The notes below the pieces were generated by a model, which was not told the DNA's origin, searched no databases, and saw only the letters and a list, made by a program, of their open reading frames with translations. Below, one piece after another: positions 17,060 through 25,541 of a stretch of 53,673 bases of DNA (positions within the stretch are counted from its first letter, which is position 1; each line of letters begins with the position of its first letter). Source of the stretch: an uncultured Eubacteriales bacterium (GTDB lineage: Bacteria > Bacillota > Clostridia > Oscillospirales > CAG-272); contig CAJUIQ010000011.1 of the NCBI GenBank assembly GCA_910586545.1, forward strand, positions 1 to 53,673, written 5' to 3'. The translations under genes and the position numbers were made by a program.

Positions 17060-18298
17060 TTATAAGTTAACCGTAAAAGAAACAAAATTCGGAGTTTCAT
17101 ACTCTGCGGTAATGCTTCCTTTGTTTGCCATGACAATAGACCTCGCTACGGACAATCCAATACCATAACCGCCTGTTTTCTGTGTACGAGCCTTGTCGTC
17201 CCGATAGAAACGGTCAAACAATTTATATGGTAATGTGTCCGGCAGCTTTTCGCAGCTGTTTTTTATTCGAAATTTGATACGCTTATCGCTCTTTTGCAAG
17301 CTGATAATTACCGTTCCGTCGTCATTTGTGTATTTTGAAGCGTTATCAAGCAGTATCGAGATTAATTGTGACATTTGTTCTTTATTTGCTTTTATTATCA
17401 TATTTGGTTGTATTTCAGTCTGTAAAGTTATGTTGCGTAGATGAAACGGCTCTGCAAAAACTCGTACATTTTCGCTGACCAATTCACTTAAAGAAATTTC
17501 CGATTTCATAATTTCCGCAGCGCCTTCATCCATTTTTGCAAGAAGCAGCAGATTTTTCATTAAACCATTTAATCTTACCGTTTGTTCTCTGATATTCTTA
17601 CTCCATTTGTTTTCGCCGTTATAAAGCTCCATAGCTTCCGTATTTGCAAGAATAATAGCAAGGGGAGTTTTAATTTCGTGACCTGCATTTGTAACAAATT
17701 GTTTTTGCCTTTCAATGTTCTCTGCAATCGGGCGAATCGCTTTTTTAGAGAGAAACATAACCATAAACAACATAAGAATCCAACAAACGATACCAATTCC
17801 ACCCGAAAGAAACAGTACCCTTACATAAGAAAGTATTTCTTCAGAGGTATCAAGAAAAACGATGACAGTTTCATTATCCATACGGGAATTGCTGATTTGG
17901 TATCGGTATTTGCCCGCCTTTCCCGAACTTTTCCCTTCATCGAGAACTCTTAAAGCAAGTTCTTCCGCACTCATTTCATCAACTAAAGAAGTACGGCTCA
18001 CATCTGTAAAAACAATCTGTCTGTTTTCATTCAGCTTAACAACAAAAAAATTGGAAGATAAAAATTTATCTCTTTCATCTTTGGGTTCTATTCTAAAATC
18101 GGACGGCGGTAGGGATTTTGGCGGCTGAATGTGGTCAAAATTGCCGTCTGCTTCAGAAATCATAGCTAAAGTTTTATTTGTTTCAGTTCTAACCATTACA
18201 ATGTTTACAACATTAATTGTACCAAGCAAAATGAGAAGCAGTATGGAAACAGCAAGCATAGCCGTAAATACAAATTTCTTTTGAAGTACTTTTTTCAT
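17060..18298 (-). CDS. sensor histidine kinase of the VTC-CotH island
   Basis: A 412-residue kinase with two membrane segments (about 12-35 and 162-184) around an extracellular sensor of about 125 residues. The H-box is NAGHEIKTPL near residue 208, the N-box DNASKY near 312, and the ATP lid GGYGIGLSVARSI is near 380. It overlaps the regulator gene by 4 bp (ATGA), so the pair is translated together. The ligand is unknown; the sensor domain is not recognised. Confidence 0.93.
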   Translation of the reverse strand: MKKVLQKKFVFTAMLAVSILLLILLGTINVVNIVMVRTETNKTLAMISEADGNFDHIQPPKSLPPSDFRIEPKDERDKFLSSNFFVVKLNENRQIVFTDVSRTSLVDEMSAEELALRVLDEGKSSGKAGKYRYQISNSRMDNETVIVFLDTSEEILSYVRVLFLSGGIGIVCWILMLFMVMFLSKKAIRPIAENIERQKQFVTNAGHEIKTPLAIILANTEAMELYNGENKWSKNIREQTVRLNGLMKNLLLLAKMDEGAAEIMKSEISLSELVSENVRVFAEPFHLRNITLQTEIQPNMIIKANKEQMSQLISILLDNASKYTNDDGTVIISLQKSDKRIKFRIKNSCEKLPDTLPYKLFDRFYRDDKARTQKTGGYGIGLSVARSIVMANKGSITAEYETPNFVSFTVNL

Positions 18299-18969
18299 TC
18301 CTCCACCTCTAAAGTATATCCCACATTTCGCTTTGCCCGTATCACAACATTAGCAGAAAGAGCTGTCAGTCGTTTTCGAAGATAGGAAATATATACCCAA
18401 ACCGTTCCAAGTTCTGCATCGGTATCGTATCCCCATACTTTTGTAAGTAAATCTTCTGTGGAAAGATAAATACCCTTATTCAACATTAAAAGCTCGATTA
18501 GTTGGTATTCCAATTTGGGTAACACAAAAGACTGACCGTTACAGCTCAATTCGTAGCTTTGCATATTTAATGTGAGATTACCGACCTTCAAAATATCAGG
18601 TGTGAAATTTTCTTTACGCCGAAGCATTGCACGAACACGGGCAAGTAGTTCCCCCATAGCAAAGGGTTTGGGCAGATAATCGTCCGCCCCCATATCCAAC
18701 CCCTGTATTCTGTCCTCGATTTCTACCTTTGCCGTGAGTAAGAGTATTGGTGTATTATTTCCTTTTTTCCGTAGCTGTTCAAGCACCTCAAGTCCACTCA
18801 ATTTCGGCATCATTATATCAAGAATAATACCATCATATTGTTCGGCTTCAGCATAAGCTAAAGCATCTGCACCATCGTACACTGCATCAACATTATATTT
18901 ATGATAAGTCAGTATATCAACTACTGCTTCTGACATACTGATTTCATCTTCCGCATATAAAAGCTTCAT
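18295..18969 (-). CDS. OmpR-family response regulator
   Basis: A 224-residue regulator with a receiver domain (phosphorylation site Asp51 in IILDIMMPK, Thr79 and Lys101 in the usual places) and a C-terminal winged helix for DNA binding (LTKVWGYDTD, VWVYISYLRKRL, RNVGYTL). Its gene is preceded by an 11-bp-period CTAAG repeat that is shared with the VTC operon, so it probably controls both itself and the VTC, DUF4956 and CotH genes. Confidence 0.95.
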   Translation of the reverse strand: MKLLYAEDEISMSEAVVDILTYHKYNVDAVYDGADALAYAEAEQYDGIILDIMMPKLSGLEVLEQLRKKGNNTPILLLTAKVEIEDRIQGLDMGADDYLPKPFAMGELLARVRAMLRRKENFTPDILKVGNLTLNMQSYELSCNGQSFVLPKLEYQLIELLMLNKGIYLSTEDLLTKVWGYDTDAELGTVWVYISYLRKRLTALSANVVIRAKRNVGYTLEVEE

Positions 18970-18983
18970 TAGATATCACCTCA

Positions 18984-19020
18984 ATTATATTGTAAAGCCC
19001 ATAACTTAGTTAAGACTTAG
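18984..19020 (-). promoter_or_regulatory. operator and promoter of the two-component genes
   Basis: On the minus strand CTAAG at 19020-19016 and 19009-19005 have an 11-bp period, with 10 bp between the second repeat and TACAAT (18994-18989). This spacing is the same as at the VTC operon. TATAAT at 18989-18984 is an alternative -10. It points to autoregulation. Confidence 0.7.
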
Positions 19021-19114
19021 AAAATGGACAGGCAACATTTTGCCTTTTATAATATTGCATAAATATTATAGTTTTGTTTGAGTCCAATATCAAGTTGTTA
19101 CATTTGAACTATTT

Positions 19115-19149
19115 AAAATAGAAAAGCGGCAGAGATTTCTTCCTGCCGC
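19115..19149 (-). terminator. terminator upstream of the regulator gene
   Basis: The stem GCGGCAG/CTGCCGC is followed on the minus strand by TTTTCTATTTT. It isolates the two-component operon from the broken intron. The rest of 19021-19114 shows no gene. Confidence 0.75.
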
Positions 19150-19216
19150 CTTCGCCTGCTTCATCTGCTCTATGAGCGTTTCAAAACCTCAGAGGGGTAT
19201 TAGGGGACTTTTACCC

Positions 19217-19558
19217 CTAACAAGCGAATTTGGATAACCAAATTGCCACCACACCTGCATTTAAGTATTTGTGGATGAGTGAAACCACTCTTCTATCCTT
19301 GATGATTCTTGACAGTACCTCTATCAGCTTACTCCTGCATACGGTGTCAAAGAACTTTTCCAAGTCCATATCTACCACATACACTTAGCCTTCGTTTACA
19401 TTCTTTTGGCACTGTTTAAGAACATCATGTACTTCGCTTTTCGGGCGAAAACCAAAACTATTTTCGGAGAACCGTTCCTCGTAGATTAGAGGAAGTTCCT
19501 GGGCGATTGCCTTTATACTACTCTGTCAACCACAGTTGGGATTCCCAGTTTCCGAAAC
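19217..19558 (-). pseudogene. reverse transcriptase fragment of a group II intron
   Basis: Minus-strand translation gives FRKLGIPTVVDRVV, then after a frameshift AIAQELPLIYEERFSENSFG, FRPKSEVHDVLKQCQKNV, a TAA where the family has Tyr or Lys, and VYVVDMDLEKFFDTV and VVSLIHKYLNAGV. These are the finger and early palm blocks of group II intron maturases. The catalytic YADD block, the maturase X domain and the endonuclease domain are missing, so it is dead. Confidence 0.85.
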
Positions 19559-19825
19559 TCGCCTTTCGTTTCTTTCTCTCCATATAACTGCCACATTTAC
19601 TACAGTAAATTCCGAGTAGTTATTGGACTTTAGTTTGTGCAGCAACCTTATCCTTAACTGTAGCCTGATGTGATTTCTGTTCGTCAGACCAGAGATTTGC
19701 CATCCGACTTCCTTCAGATTCCATCTCACGATGGACACCCTTGTCATTGAATGTATCCTTCCCACTACTAGGGCGGATTAGGGACTTTCACCCATTAGAA
19801 ACGTGCACCGCAAGGCGTACTGCCA
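19217..19825 (-). mobile_element. truncated group II intron remnant
   Basis: The RNA part upstream of the reverse transcriptase fragment (about 19560-19825) has intron domain I features, such as GGGTGAAAGTCCC and AAGGGTGTCCATCGTGAG. No domain V hairpin was found at the 3' side, and the open reading frame begins in the middle of the maturase, so both internal and 3' parts have been deleted. It fills most of the 900-bp stretch without intact genes between 18970 and 19882. Confidence 0.75.
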
Positions 19826-19859
19826 AAAGGGACACTTCCTTATTTATATGAAGTATCCC
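19825..19859 (-). terminator. terminator of the large surface protein gene, right flank repeat
   Basis: The stem GGGATACTTC/GAAGTGTCCC (one mismatch) lies 23 bp after the stop codon at 19883, followed by TTTT on the minus strand. Read outward on the plus strand it gives CACTTCCTTAT, TGAAG and CCTCTTTTTTTATTTT, similar to the left flank at 12216-12262. Confidence 0.7.
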
Positions 19860-19882
19860 TTCGTCCTCTTTTTTTATTTTCA

Positions 19883-22438
19883 TTACCATTCTCGCTTTTT
19901 GTAGGACGCTACTGCGCCCACCCCACCGAAAATCAGTAGGGCCACAGCCACGCCAAGCACAATATACAGCGCCGGCGGCGTCTGCCCTACCGGATCATCC
20001 GAAGGATAGGTAGCAAGCGCTGCATAAGCATCCTTCAAATCGTTGTAAACAGATTGATACTGGTCTTCTGATACAGACGGAGTGGTAAGAAGCTCTTTGG
20101 CCGCTTGCATTTCTTTCTCCAAACGGTTGCGGGATTCTTTTGTATAGGAAGAAATATCCGCGCTGATACATTTCTCCAAAAACGTATCTAAATCCTTTAA
20201 ATTGGCCTGCGTAACACGGACGGACATGCCAATGCAGGTGAGATCATACGCCATGCTGCTTTGTCCGTTCTGCCCATACAAAAGCGGCGCATCCTGCGTT
20301 TTTGGATATACAGGCAGCGAGATTTGTCCCTTTTCCGCATACAGAACAAGCAAATATCCAGCGTCGGCCTCCAAATCCACAGAAAACGCAAACAAAATTC
20401 CGTCGTCGGCCTCTACGCCTCTGGCTTCCCCCAGCAGATCTCCCGGAGAATACCCATCTTTTTGCAAACTATATACTGCGGCGGTGATTCCATCTGTATA
20501 AGCGCCTGTTACCAACACTTCCGACAATGTGCCTGCTCCAGCAACGGCAAACGTCTGGCAAATCTTGTCTGCCTTCAGCATGTCCGGCAGCCGATCAGAT
20601 GCCTCCCCCATCGTCAGAACATAAGCAGACTGCGTGCGGGACAGCATTTCCCCTGCCCTTTCCAGTCGGACAGCAGCTTTGTGCATCTCCGACGCCGGCC
20701 CGGTACGGGCTGCTTTGGCGTCTTTCAGCGCAGGTTCAAACAAAGAAACGGAATACTTGGTGTACTCCTCAGGATGAATCCCTTCATAAGTGGCAATCGC
20801 TGCTTCTAGCGCCCGCTCATACTGATATGCCTTCGCAATCTCTCCCACGCTTTTTTTCAGGTGTACCGTAATTTCCGTAATCCCAGCAGGAACGCTGACA
20901 ATTCCATTCTCCGAATCAAATCCACAGGAGGCATACTCAATATTATTCAATAACACCGGAAACTCCAAAGACGCCGCCGTAGGCATAGTAGGGGAAAGTC
21001 GGATCCGGATTTCACGCTCGCCGCCGGTAATGGTACCATCCAGCTTGCCGCCCCCTTGGAGCGGATAATTCTCAAAAGAAAGAAGTTCACCCTCTAAAAG
21101 CCATTCGCCGGGGATTCCCTGCCCAATTACAATCGTATCATCCTCCAATTGGGAAACCACCGCATCAATAGAAGTTGTCTGGTCTGTATAGGGAAGTTGT
21201 TGTCGGGCAAGACGTTTCAAATATGTGCCGCCCCCTGGAACGACAAAAATACTGTCTCTCTTATACCAGTCTACTGCGGCGGCAGCGCTGCGTTCGGAGC
21301 ATAAAGAAAATGTTCCCGCGTCAAGTGATCCTTCCAAATTTGTAACAGACCAATGAGAAGTACAGGAAGATACCGTATTGCGCATGACTGTTTCCACAGA
21401 AGAAAGCAGCTTTTGATAGACCGCCTGTACGTCCACTTCCCGCTCAGGCTCCTTTACGCGGCACAAATATGCAAAGGCCTTCAACTGAATGAGTGCGTTC
21501 AGATTATCATCTAAGGCCGCCGTGGCATTGGTGCCTGGCAGCAGGTGCACAGTCTCTTCCTGCTCTGCCGCTGTAAATGTATACGTTTTCATTTGGCCGC
21601 AAATTGCCGCGTACCAACTTTGTAAATCCGCCCACTTGGAATCAAGAAAGTCGGCGTCTCCTGTTTTCATAAAGTAGAGCGCCGTGTCATAACAAGTCAT
21701 ACAAGATATATCTGCCGGGGACTTGTGCAGCAGAGGCGCATACGTCCCGCATCCGTCTTCTTGAATCCCGCAAAGCAGATTCACATATCCAGTGTTAAGA
21801 GAAACAGCCAAATTTCCCGCTTCTTCCGGCAGCTCTGTAAAAGAAAAACTCCCGGCGAGCTGTGTATTCCAATATGTTTCCATTGCTTTTATATTGTCGT
21901 CAAATGTGCCTAGCTGCTCCAGAGTTACCAACGGCAGCGGTCCCTCTGCTGCATCTACCACAATCGCATAGTCGCAAACAGCTTTATTTCCCGGGAAAAC
22001 CATGCCGGGTGTCTCAGTCAAAGAAACCAGGCGATCTGATACGGCAGGAAACACCACGTCTTTTTCCGTAACATTTTCAACCGTGAGGCGGGCATATAAT
22101 ACCAGACACTGGATGCCCTCTAAAGACACAGGACCGACAAACAACTGCACTGTATAGAGAAGCTGCCCGTCGGAAAACGTATGAACGGTTGACGGATATG
22201 GCTCGTTCCGGTGAATCTGTGCAATTTTAGTAGTATGACCAAAATGTACGCTGTCCTCACCCACAACAAAAGATCCATCCGCAAGAACAGTAAGAGGTGC
22301 AAAACCAGGATGCCCCAAATATGCTTGGGACTGAGGTACGAAGGCCTCCGTTCGCTCAGGCGCGGCGGCTGCCGCAACCATAGAAAGAACACTGGACAAT
22401 ATAAGGAGTAATGCAATAAAAATTGCAGATTTTTTCAT
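19883..22438 (-). CDS. large secreted membrane-anchored protein of unknown function
   Basis: An 851-residue protein with a signal peptide (MKKSAIFIALLLILSSVLSM then AAAAA) and one C-terminal membrane segment (about 822-843) ending in SYKKREW. The middle, about 150-500, is rich in helices and aromatic residues and may form a six-hairpin glycosidase-like barrel, but no catalytic motif is clear to me. Residues 530-610 and 755-815 look like FIVAR-type helical modules (YTKESRNRLEKEMQAAKELL, DQYQSVYNDLKDAYAALA). This domain mix is common in surface proteins acting on glycans. The tail resembles a cell-wall sorting signal but has DPVGQTPP rather than LPxTG. It is a single-gene unit with its own promoter and terminator. 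Codon use matches the chromosome rather than the island. Confidence 0.7.
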   Translation of the reverse strand: MKKSAIFIALLLILSSVLSMVAAAAAPERTEAFVPQSQAYLGHPGFAPLTVLADGSFVVGEDSVHFGHTTKIAQIHRNEPYPSTVHTFSDGQLLYTVQLFVGPVSLEGIQCLVLYARLTVENVTEKDVVFPAVSDRLVSLTETPGMVFPGNKAVCDYAIVVDAAEGPLPLVTLEQLGTFDDNIKAMETYWNTQLAGSFSFTELPEEAGNLAVSLNTGYVNLLCGIQEDGCGTYAPLLHKSPADISCMTCYDTALYFMKTGDADFLDSKWADLQSWYAAICGQMKTYTFTAAEQEETVHLLPGTNATAALDDNLNALIQLKAFAYLCRVKEPEREVDVQAVYQKLLSSVETVMRNTVSSCTSHWSVTNLEGSLDAGTFSLCSERSAAAAVDWYKRDSIFVVPGGGTYLKRLARQQLPYTDQTTSIDAVVSQLEDDTIVIGQGIPGEWLLEGELLSFENYPLQGGGKLDGTITGGEREIRIRLSPTMPTAASLEFPVLLNNIEYASCGFDSENGIVSVPAGITEITVHLKKSVGEIAKAYQYERALEAAIATYEGIHPEEYTKYSVSLFEPALKDAKAARTGPASEMHKAAVRLERAGEMLSRTQSAYVLTMGEASDRLPDMLKADKICQTFAVAGAGTLSEVLVTGAYTDGITAAVYSLQKDGYSPGDLLGEARGVEADDGILFAFSVDLEADAGYLLVLYAEKGQISLPVYPKTQDAPLLYGQNGQSSMAYDLTCIGMSVRVTQANLKDLDTFLEKCISADISSYTKESRNRLEKEMQAAKELLTTPSVSEDQYQSVYNDLKDAYAALATYPSDDPVGQTPPALYIVLGVAVALLIFGGVGAVASYKKREW

Positions 22439-22503
22439 AATATAAAATGCCTTTCCTAAAATAAAATATATAAGAAATGCTTTATAGTGCTATCATGTAA
22501 GAT

Positions 22504-22532
22504 ATTATACAAGGATTTACAGGGCTTGTCAA
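22504..22532 (-). promoter_or_regulatory. promoter of the large surface protein gene
   Basis: TTGACA (22532-22527) and TATAAT (22509-22504) on the minus strand are both perfect and 17 bp apart, 66 bp before the start codon. Confidence 0.85.
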
Positions 22533-22596
22533 TCTTAGGGTGTGTTCCCGCACTGAGGGGAAGACCTCCGTTCCCTGCAAAGCGCCCCCTGCTCTC

Positions 22597-22625
22597 TTGA
22601 CAATTCGGCGCTTGTAGGCTATAAT
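22597..22625 (+). promoter_or_regulatory. promoter of the rpiR-type/cmk/ispH-rpsA operon
   Basis: TTGACA (22597-22602) and TATAAT (22620-22625) are perfect and 17 bp apart, 70 bp before the regulator start. It should drive at least five genes, including the S1 fusion. Confidence 0.85.
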
Positions 22626-22694
22626 GATACATTAGATAATTGTCCATAAAGAGTAGTAAGACGCAGCCACTGCGTATTGGGAAAGGGATCCGGT

Positions 22695-23576
22695 ATGGCA
22701 TTTGATCTGATAGAGACAATAGAAAAGGCATTGCCCGGCATGTCTAAGGGACAGAAGCGGATTGCAGCTTTTATTATCGAACACTGTGAGCAGGCAGCCT
22801 ATATGACAGCCTCTCGACTTGGCATGCACGCGGACGTCTCCGAGTCCACTGTGGTGCGGTTTGCCATCGAATTGGGCTTTGACGGATATCCCGGTCTGCA
22901 TCGGGCCATGCAGGATACACTTGGGAAACGGCTCACCAGCGTACAGCGTATGGAAGTAGCCAATGCCCGGTTCCGGGAAGCAGGAGTGCTGGAAGCGGTG
23001 CTGTCCGCCGATGCGGATCGGATTCGGACAACACTGGAAAATGTCGACAGACGCGCCTTTGACGATGCAGTGGACGCTATTTTATCCGCCGGAAAGATTT
23101 ATATTATCGGTATGCGCTCCTCCTTCTCTTTGGCGGAATTTTTAGATTATAATTTAAGTCTTATTTTCCCTAATGTTCACCTGCTGCGCAATACGGGCAG
23201 CAGCGAGGTTTTTGAACAGTTGATGAAAATAGAAGAAGGGGACACTGTAATCGCGTTTAGCTTCCCCCGCTACTCCAGCCGAATCATCAATGCCGTAGAC
23301 TTTGCTCAACTCAGCGGTGCGCGGGTCATCGCTATCACCGACAGCATCCAGGCTCCTATCGCCCAAAATGCTTATGCCACGCTGTGCGCCAAAAGCGACA
23401 TGGCTTCTTTTGCTGATTCCCTGGTAGCGCCGCTGTCCATTGTAAACGCTATTTTGGCCGCTATCGGTATGAAACGACAGGAAATGGTGTCTGATACGCT
23501 GGCCCATTTGGAAGCGGTGTGGGACGAATACAATGTATACGAGAAGCGCGGTGTCGGCAAAGAGGATGCTACATGA
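22695..23576 (+). CDS. RpiR/MurR-family transcriptional regulator
   Basis: A 293-residue protein with an N-terminal helix-turn-helix of the RpiR type (MSKGQKRIAAFIIEH, SESTVVRFAIELGFDGYPGL) and a C-terminal SIS sugar-phosphate binding domain (residues about 115-260; IYIIGMRSS, GDTVIAFSFPRYS, ARVIAITDS). The family responds to sugar phosphates. No sugar gene is adjacent; it is the first gene of a housekeeping operon. The ATG at 22695 with GGGAAAGGG upstream is chosen over an in-frame TTG at 22677. The stop overlaps the next start (ATGA). Confidence 0.92.
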   Translation: MAFDLIETIEKALPGMSKGQKRIAAFIIEHCEQAAYMTASRLGMHADVSESTVVRFAIELGFDGYPGLHRAMQDTLGKRLTSVQRMEVANARFREAGVLEAVLSADADRIRTTLENVDRRAFDDAVDAILSAGKIYIIGMRSSFSLAEFLDYNLSLIFPNVHLLRNTGSSEVFEQLMKIEEGDTVIAFSFPRYSSRIINAVDFAQLSGARVIAITDSIQAPIAQNAYATLCAKSDMASFADSLVAPLSIVNAILAAIGMKRQEMVSDTLAHLEAVWDEYNVYEKRGVGKEDAT

Positions 23577-24817
23577 GTGAAACGATTGCCATAATAGGCG
23601 GCGGCCCTGCCGGAATGATGGCCGCCTGCGCAGTATCAGAGGCGGGAAAACAGGCGGTTTTGTATGAGCAGAATGCATCCTGCGGCAGAAAGCTGCGGAT
23701 CACCGGCAAAGGCCGGTGTAATGTAACCAACGACTGCTCCCCCGCACAGGTACTGGAAAATGTGACCAGAAATCAAAAATTTTTATACAGCGCCTTGTAC
23801 CGCTTTTCTCCCTCCGACGTAATGGAATTTTTTGAGGCGTGCGGCGTGCCTCTGAAAACAGAGCGGGGCAGACGCGTTTTTCCTGTATCCGACCGGGCGG
23901 CGGATGTTTGCGCCGCATTGGAGCGGCGGCTCCAATGTCCCGTCATACGGGAGCAGGTACAAAGCATACTGTATGATACAGAAAACCATGTGCGCGGCGT
24001 GCATACCCATAGCGGCGACCATGCCTGCCAGGCTGTAATTATCGCCACCGGCGGAATTTCCTATCCAGCCACCGGATCTAAAGGGGATGGACATCGGATG
24101 GCCCGACAGGCAGGACTACGCGTAACGCCGCTTTCAGGCTCCCTAGTCCCCATCGAATGCCGCGAACCTACACAGGACTGGATGGGACTTTCTCTGAAAA
24201 ATGTACGGCTGACGGCAGTGCGTGGAAAAAAAGAGGTATTTGCGCAACAGGGGGAAATGCTCTTCACCCATTTTGGCGTCAGCGGTCCGCTGGTGTTATC
24301 CGCCTCTGCCCATATGCAGGCAGGAGACGTTACGGAATACCGTATGTCTATCGACCTGAAGCCCGCATTATCTGAAAAAGAACTGGACGCCCGACTGCTA
24401 AGCGATATCCAGAAATATGCGGCCAGAGACTTTATCAATTCTCTGGGAGATCTGCTGCCGCGGGTGCTGATCCCCGCCATTGTAGAACGGAGCGGAATCC
24501 CGCCCCGCATGAAAACCGGCGCTATAACGAAAGAAATGCGCGCAAGGCTTCTTGCGGTGTTAAAAGATTTTACCCTGACTCCCACATCCTTTCGTCCTGT
24601 AGATGAGGCTATCATCACCTGCGGCGGCGTGGACGTGCGGGAAATCAATCCCAAAACCATGATGGCCAAGCAGGTCCCGGGACTGTTCTTTGCCGGCGAA
24701 GTATTGGATCTGGACGCATATACCGGTGGATACAACTTGCAGATTGCCTGGTCTACCGGTCGGCTGGCAGGACTAGGCGCCGTCGAGTATATCAATCAGG
24801 CAGAAAATTTTATCTAA
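23573..24817 (+). CDS. HI0933/BaiN-family FAD-dependent oxidoreductase
   Basis: A 414-residue flavoprotein. The FAD-binding motif IIGGGPAGMMAA is at the N-terminus, followed by GRKLRITGKGRCNVTND, RVFPVSDRAADV, ATGGISYPATGSKGDG and a C-terminal FAD motif GLFFAGEVLDLDAYTGGYNL. Members include BaiN of bile-acid metabolism, but most have no known substrate and are widely conserved in Clostridia beside cmk. The ATG at 23573 overlaps the regulator stop by 4 bp. It is probably a general flavoenzyme; bile-acid activity should not be inferred. Confidence 0.9.
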   Translation: MSETIAIIGGGPAGMMAACAVSEAGKQAVLYEQNASCGRKLRITGKGRCNVTNDCSPAQVLENVTRNQKFLYSALYRFSPSDVMEFFEACGVPLKTERGRRVFPVSDRAADVCAALERRLQCPVIREQVQSILYDTENHVRGVHTHSGDHACQAVIIATGGISYPATGSKGDGHRMARQAGLRVTPLSGSLVPIECREPTQDWMGLSLKNVRLTAVRGKKEVFAQQGEMLFTHFGVSGPLVLSASAHMQAGDVTEYRMSIDLKPALSEKELDARLLSDIQKYAARDFINSLGDLLPRVLIPAIVERSGIPPRMKTGAITKEMRARLLAVLKDFTLTPTSFRPVDEAIITCGGVDVREINPKTMMAKQVPGLFFAGEVLDLDAYTGGYNLQIAWSTGRLAGLGAVEYINQAENFI

Positions 24818-24835
24818 AGCTAGATGGAGTTCTAT

Positions 24836-25519
24836 ATGAATCAAAAAATCAGAATCGCAATTGACGGCCCCAGCGGTAGTGGAAAAAGTACGCTGGCTAA
24901 AAAAATCGCCCATGAGCTGGGACTTGTATATGTCGATACAGGCGCCCTGTACCGGGCGGTGGGACTATATGTCAAACGCGCTGGCGCAGATCCTGCCGTA
25001 GGTTCTCAAATTGCCACCCTGCTCCCCCAGATTCAGCTAGCTCTGCGGTACACGGAGGAGGGCCAGCGGGTCATCCTAAATGGAGAGGACGTGTCCGGGC
25101 TGATCCGTACATCAGAGGTCACAGTATACGCCACCGCCGTATCCGCGATTCCCTCTGTACGTAAATTTCTTTTGGAAATGCAAAAGAGAATGGCTGGAGA
25201 AGACAGCGTTGTCATGGATGGTCGGGACATCGGCACCGTGATTATGCCGGATGCTGACGTAAAACTTTTTCTGGAGGCATCGCCGGCTAAAAGGGCGCAT
25301 CGTAGATTCCTGGAGCTGCAGGCGAAAGGAGAATCGGTTACGGAGGAAGAGGTTCTGGCTGCCGTAATGCAGCGGGACAAGGCGGACAGCAGCAGAGATG
25401 TTGCCCCCGCCATACCGGCAGAAGACGCTATTTTTATCGATAACTCTCAGTTGGATGAAGCCCAGACGCTTTCCAAAGCGCTGGAGATTATTAGGGAAAA
25501 GCTGCGCCGCCTGCGGTAA
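24836..25519 (+). CDS. cmk: cytidylate kinase
   Basis: A 227-residue enzyme that phosphorylates CMP and dCMP. It has Walker A GPSGSGKST (near residue 11), VDTGALYRAVG, the CMP-binding DGRDIGTVIMPDA and LQAKGESVTEEEV with RDKADSSR at the lid. The ATG at 24836 has GATGGAG 6 bp upstream; the ATG at 24824 lies inside that site. Its place before plsC and ispH-rpsA is a standard clostridial order. Confidence 0.96.
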   Translation: MNQKIRIAIDGPSGSGKSTLAKKIAHELGLVYVDTGALYRAVGLYVKRAGADPAVGSQIATLLPQIQLALRYTEEGQRVILNGEDVSGLIRTSEVTVYATAVSAIPSVRKFLLEMQKRMAGEDSVVMDGRDIGTVIMPDADVKLFLEASPAKRAHRRFLELQAKGESVTEEEVLAAVMQRDKADSSRDVAPAIPAEDAIFIDNSQLDEAQTLSKALEIIREKLRRLR

Positions 25520-25541
25520 GCAGCCCCGTGGAGGGATTATC

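Larger units (their letters stand above)
12215..19872. mobile_element. A+T-rich accessory island, probably a decayed integrative element
   Basis: The block between the CobW-type genes and the large surface protein gene is clearly richer in A+T and carries typical mobile-element parts: a broken large serine recombinase, a Cys-rich KTR protein and a broken group II intron. The intact cargo is a two-component system with a VTC-DUF4956-CotH operon. Neither end has been defined by a comparison. The limits given follow two similar sequences in opposite orientation near 12216-12262 and 19826-19872. All genes in it point to the minus strand. No transfer genes are present, so it cannot move by itself. 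Confidence 0.6.

Noticed and set aside
22120..22438. LPxTG-type cell wall protein call for the 851-residue protein
   Set aside because: The C-terminal tail has a hydrophobic segment and KKRE but no established sorting motif, so only a membrane anchor is claimed.
24061..24795. Minus-strand open frame of 244 codons
   Set aside because: Antisense to the HI0933-type flavoprotein, no motif of its own.
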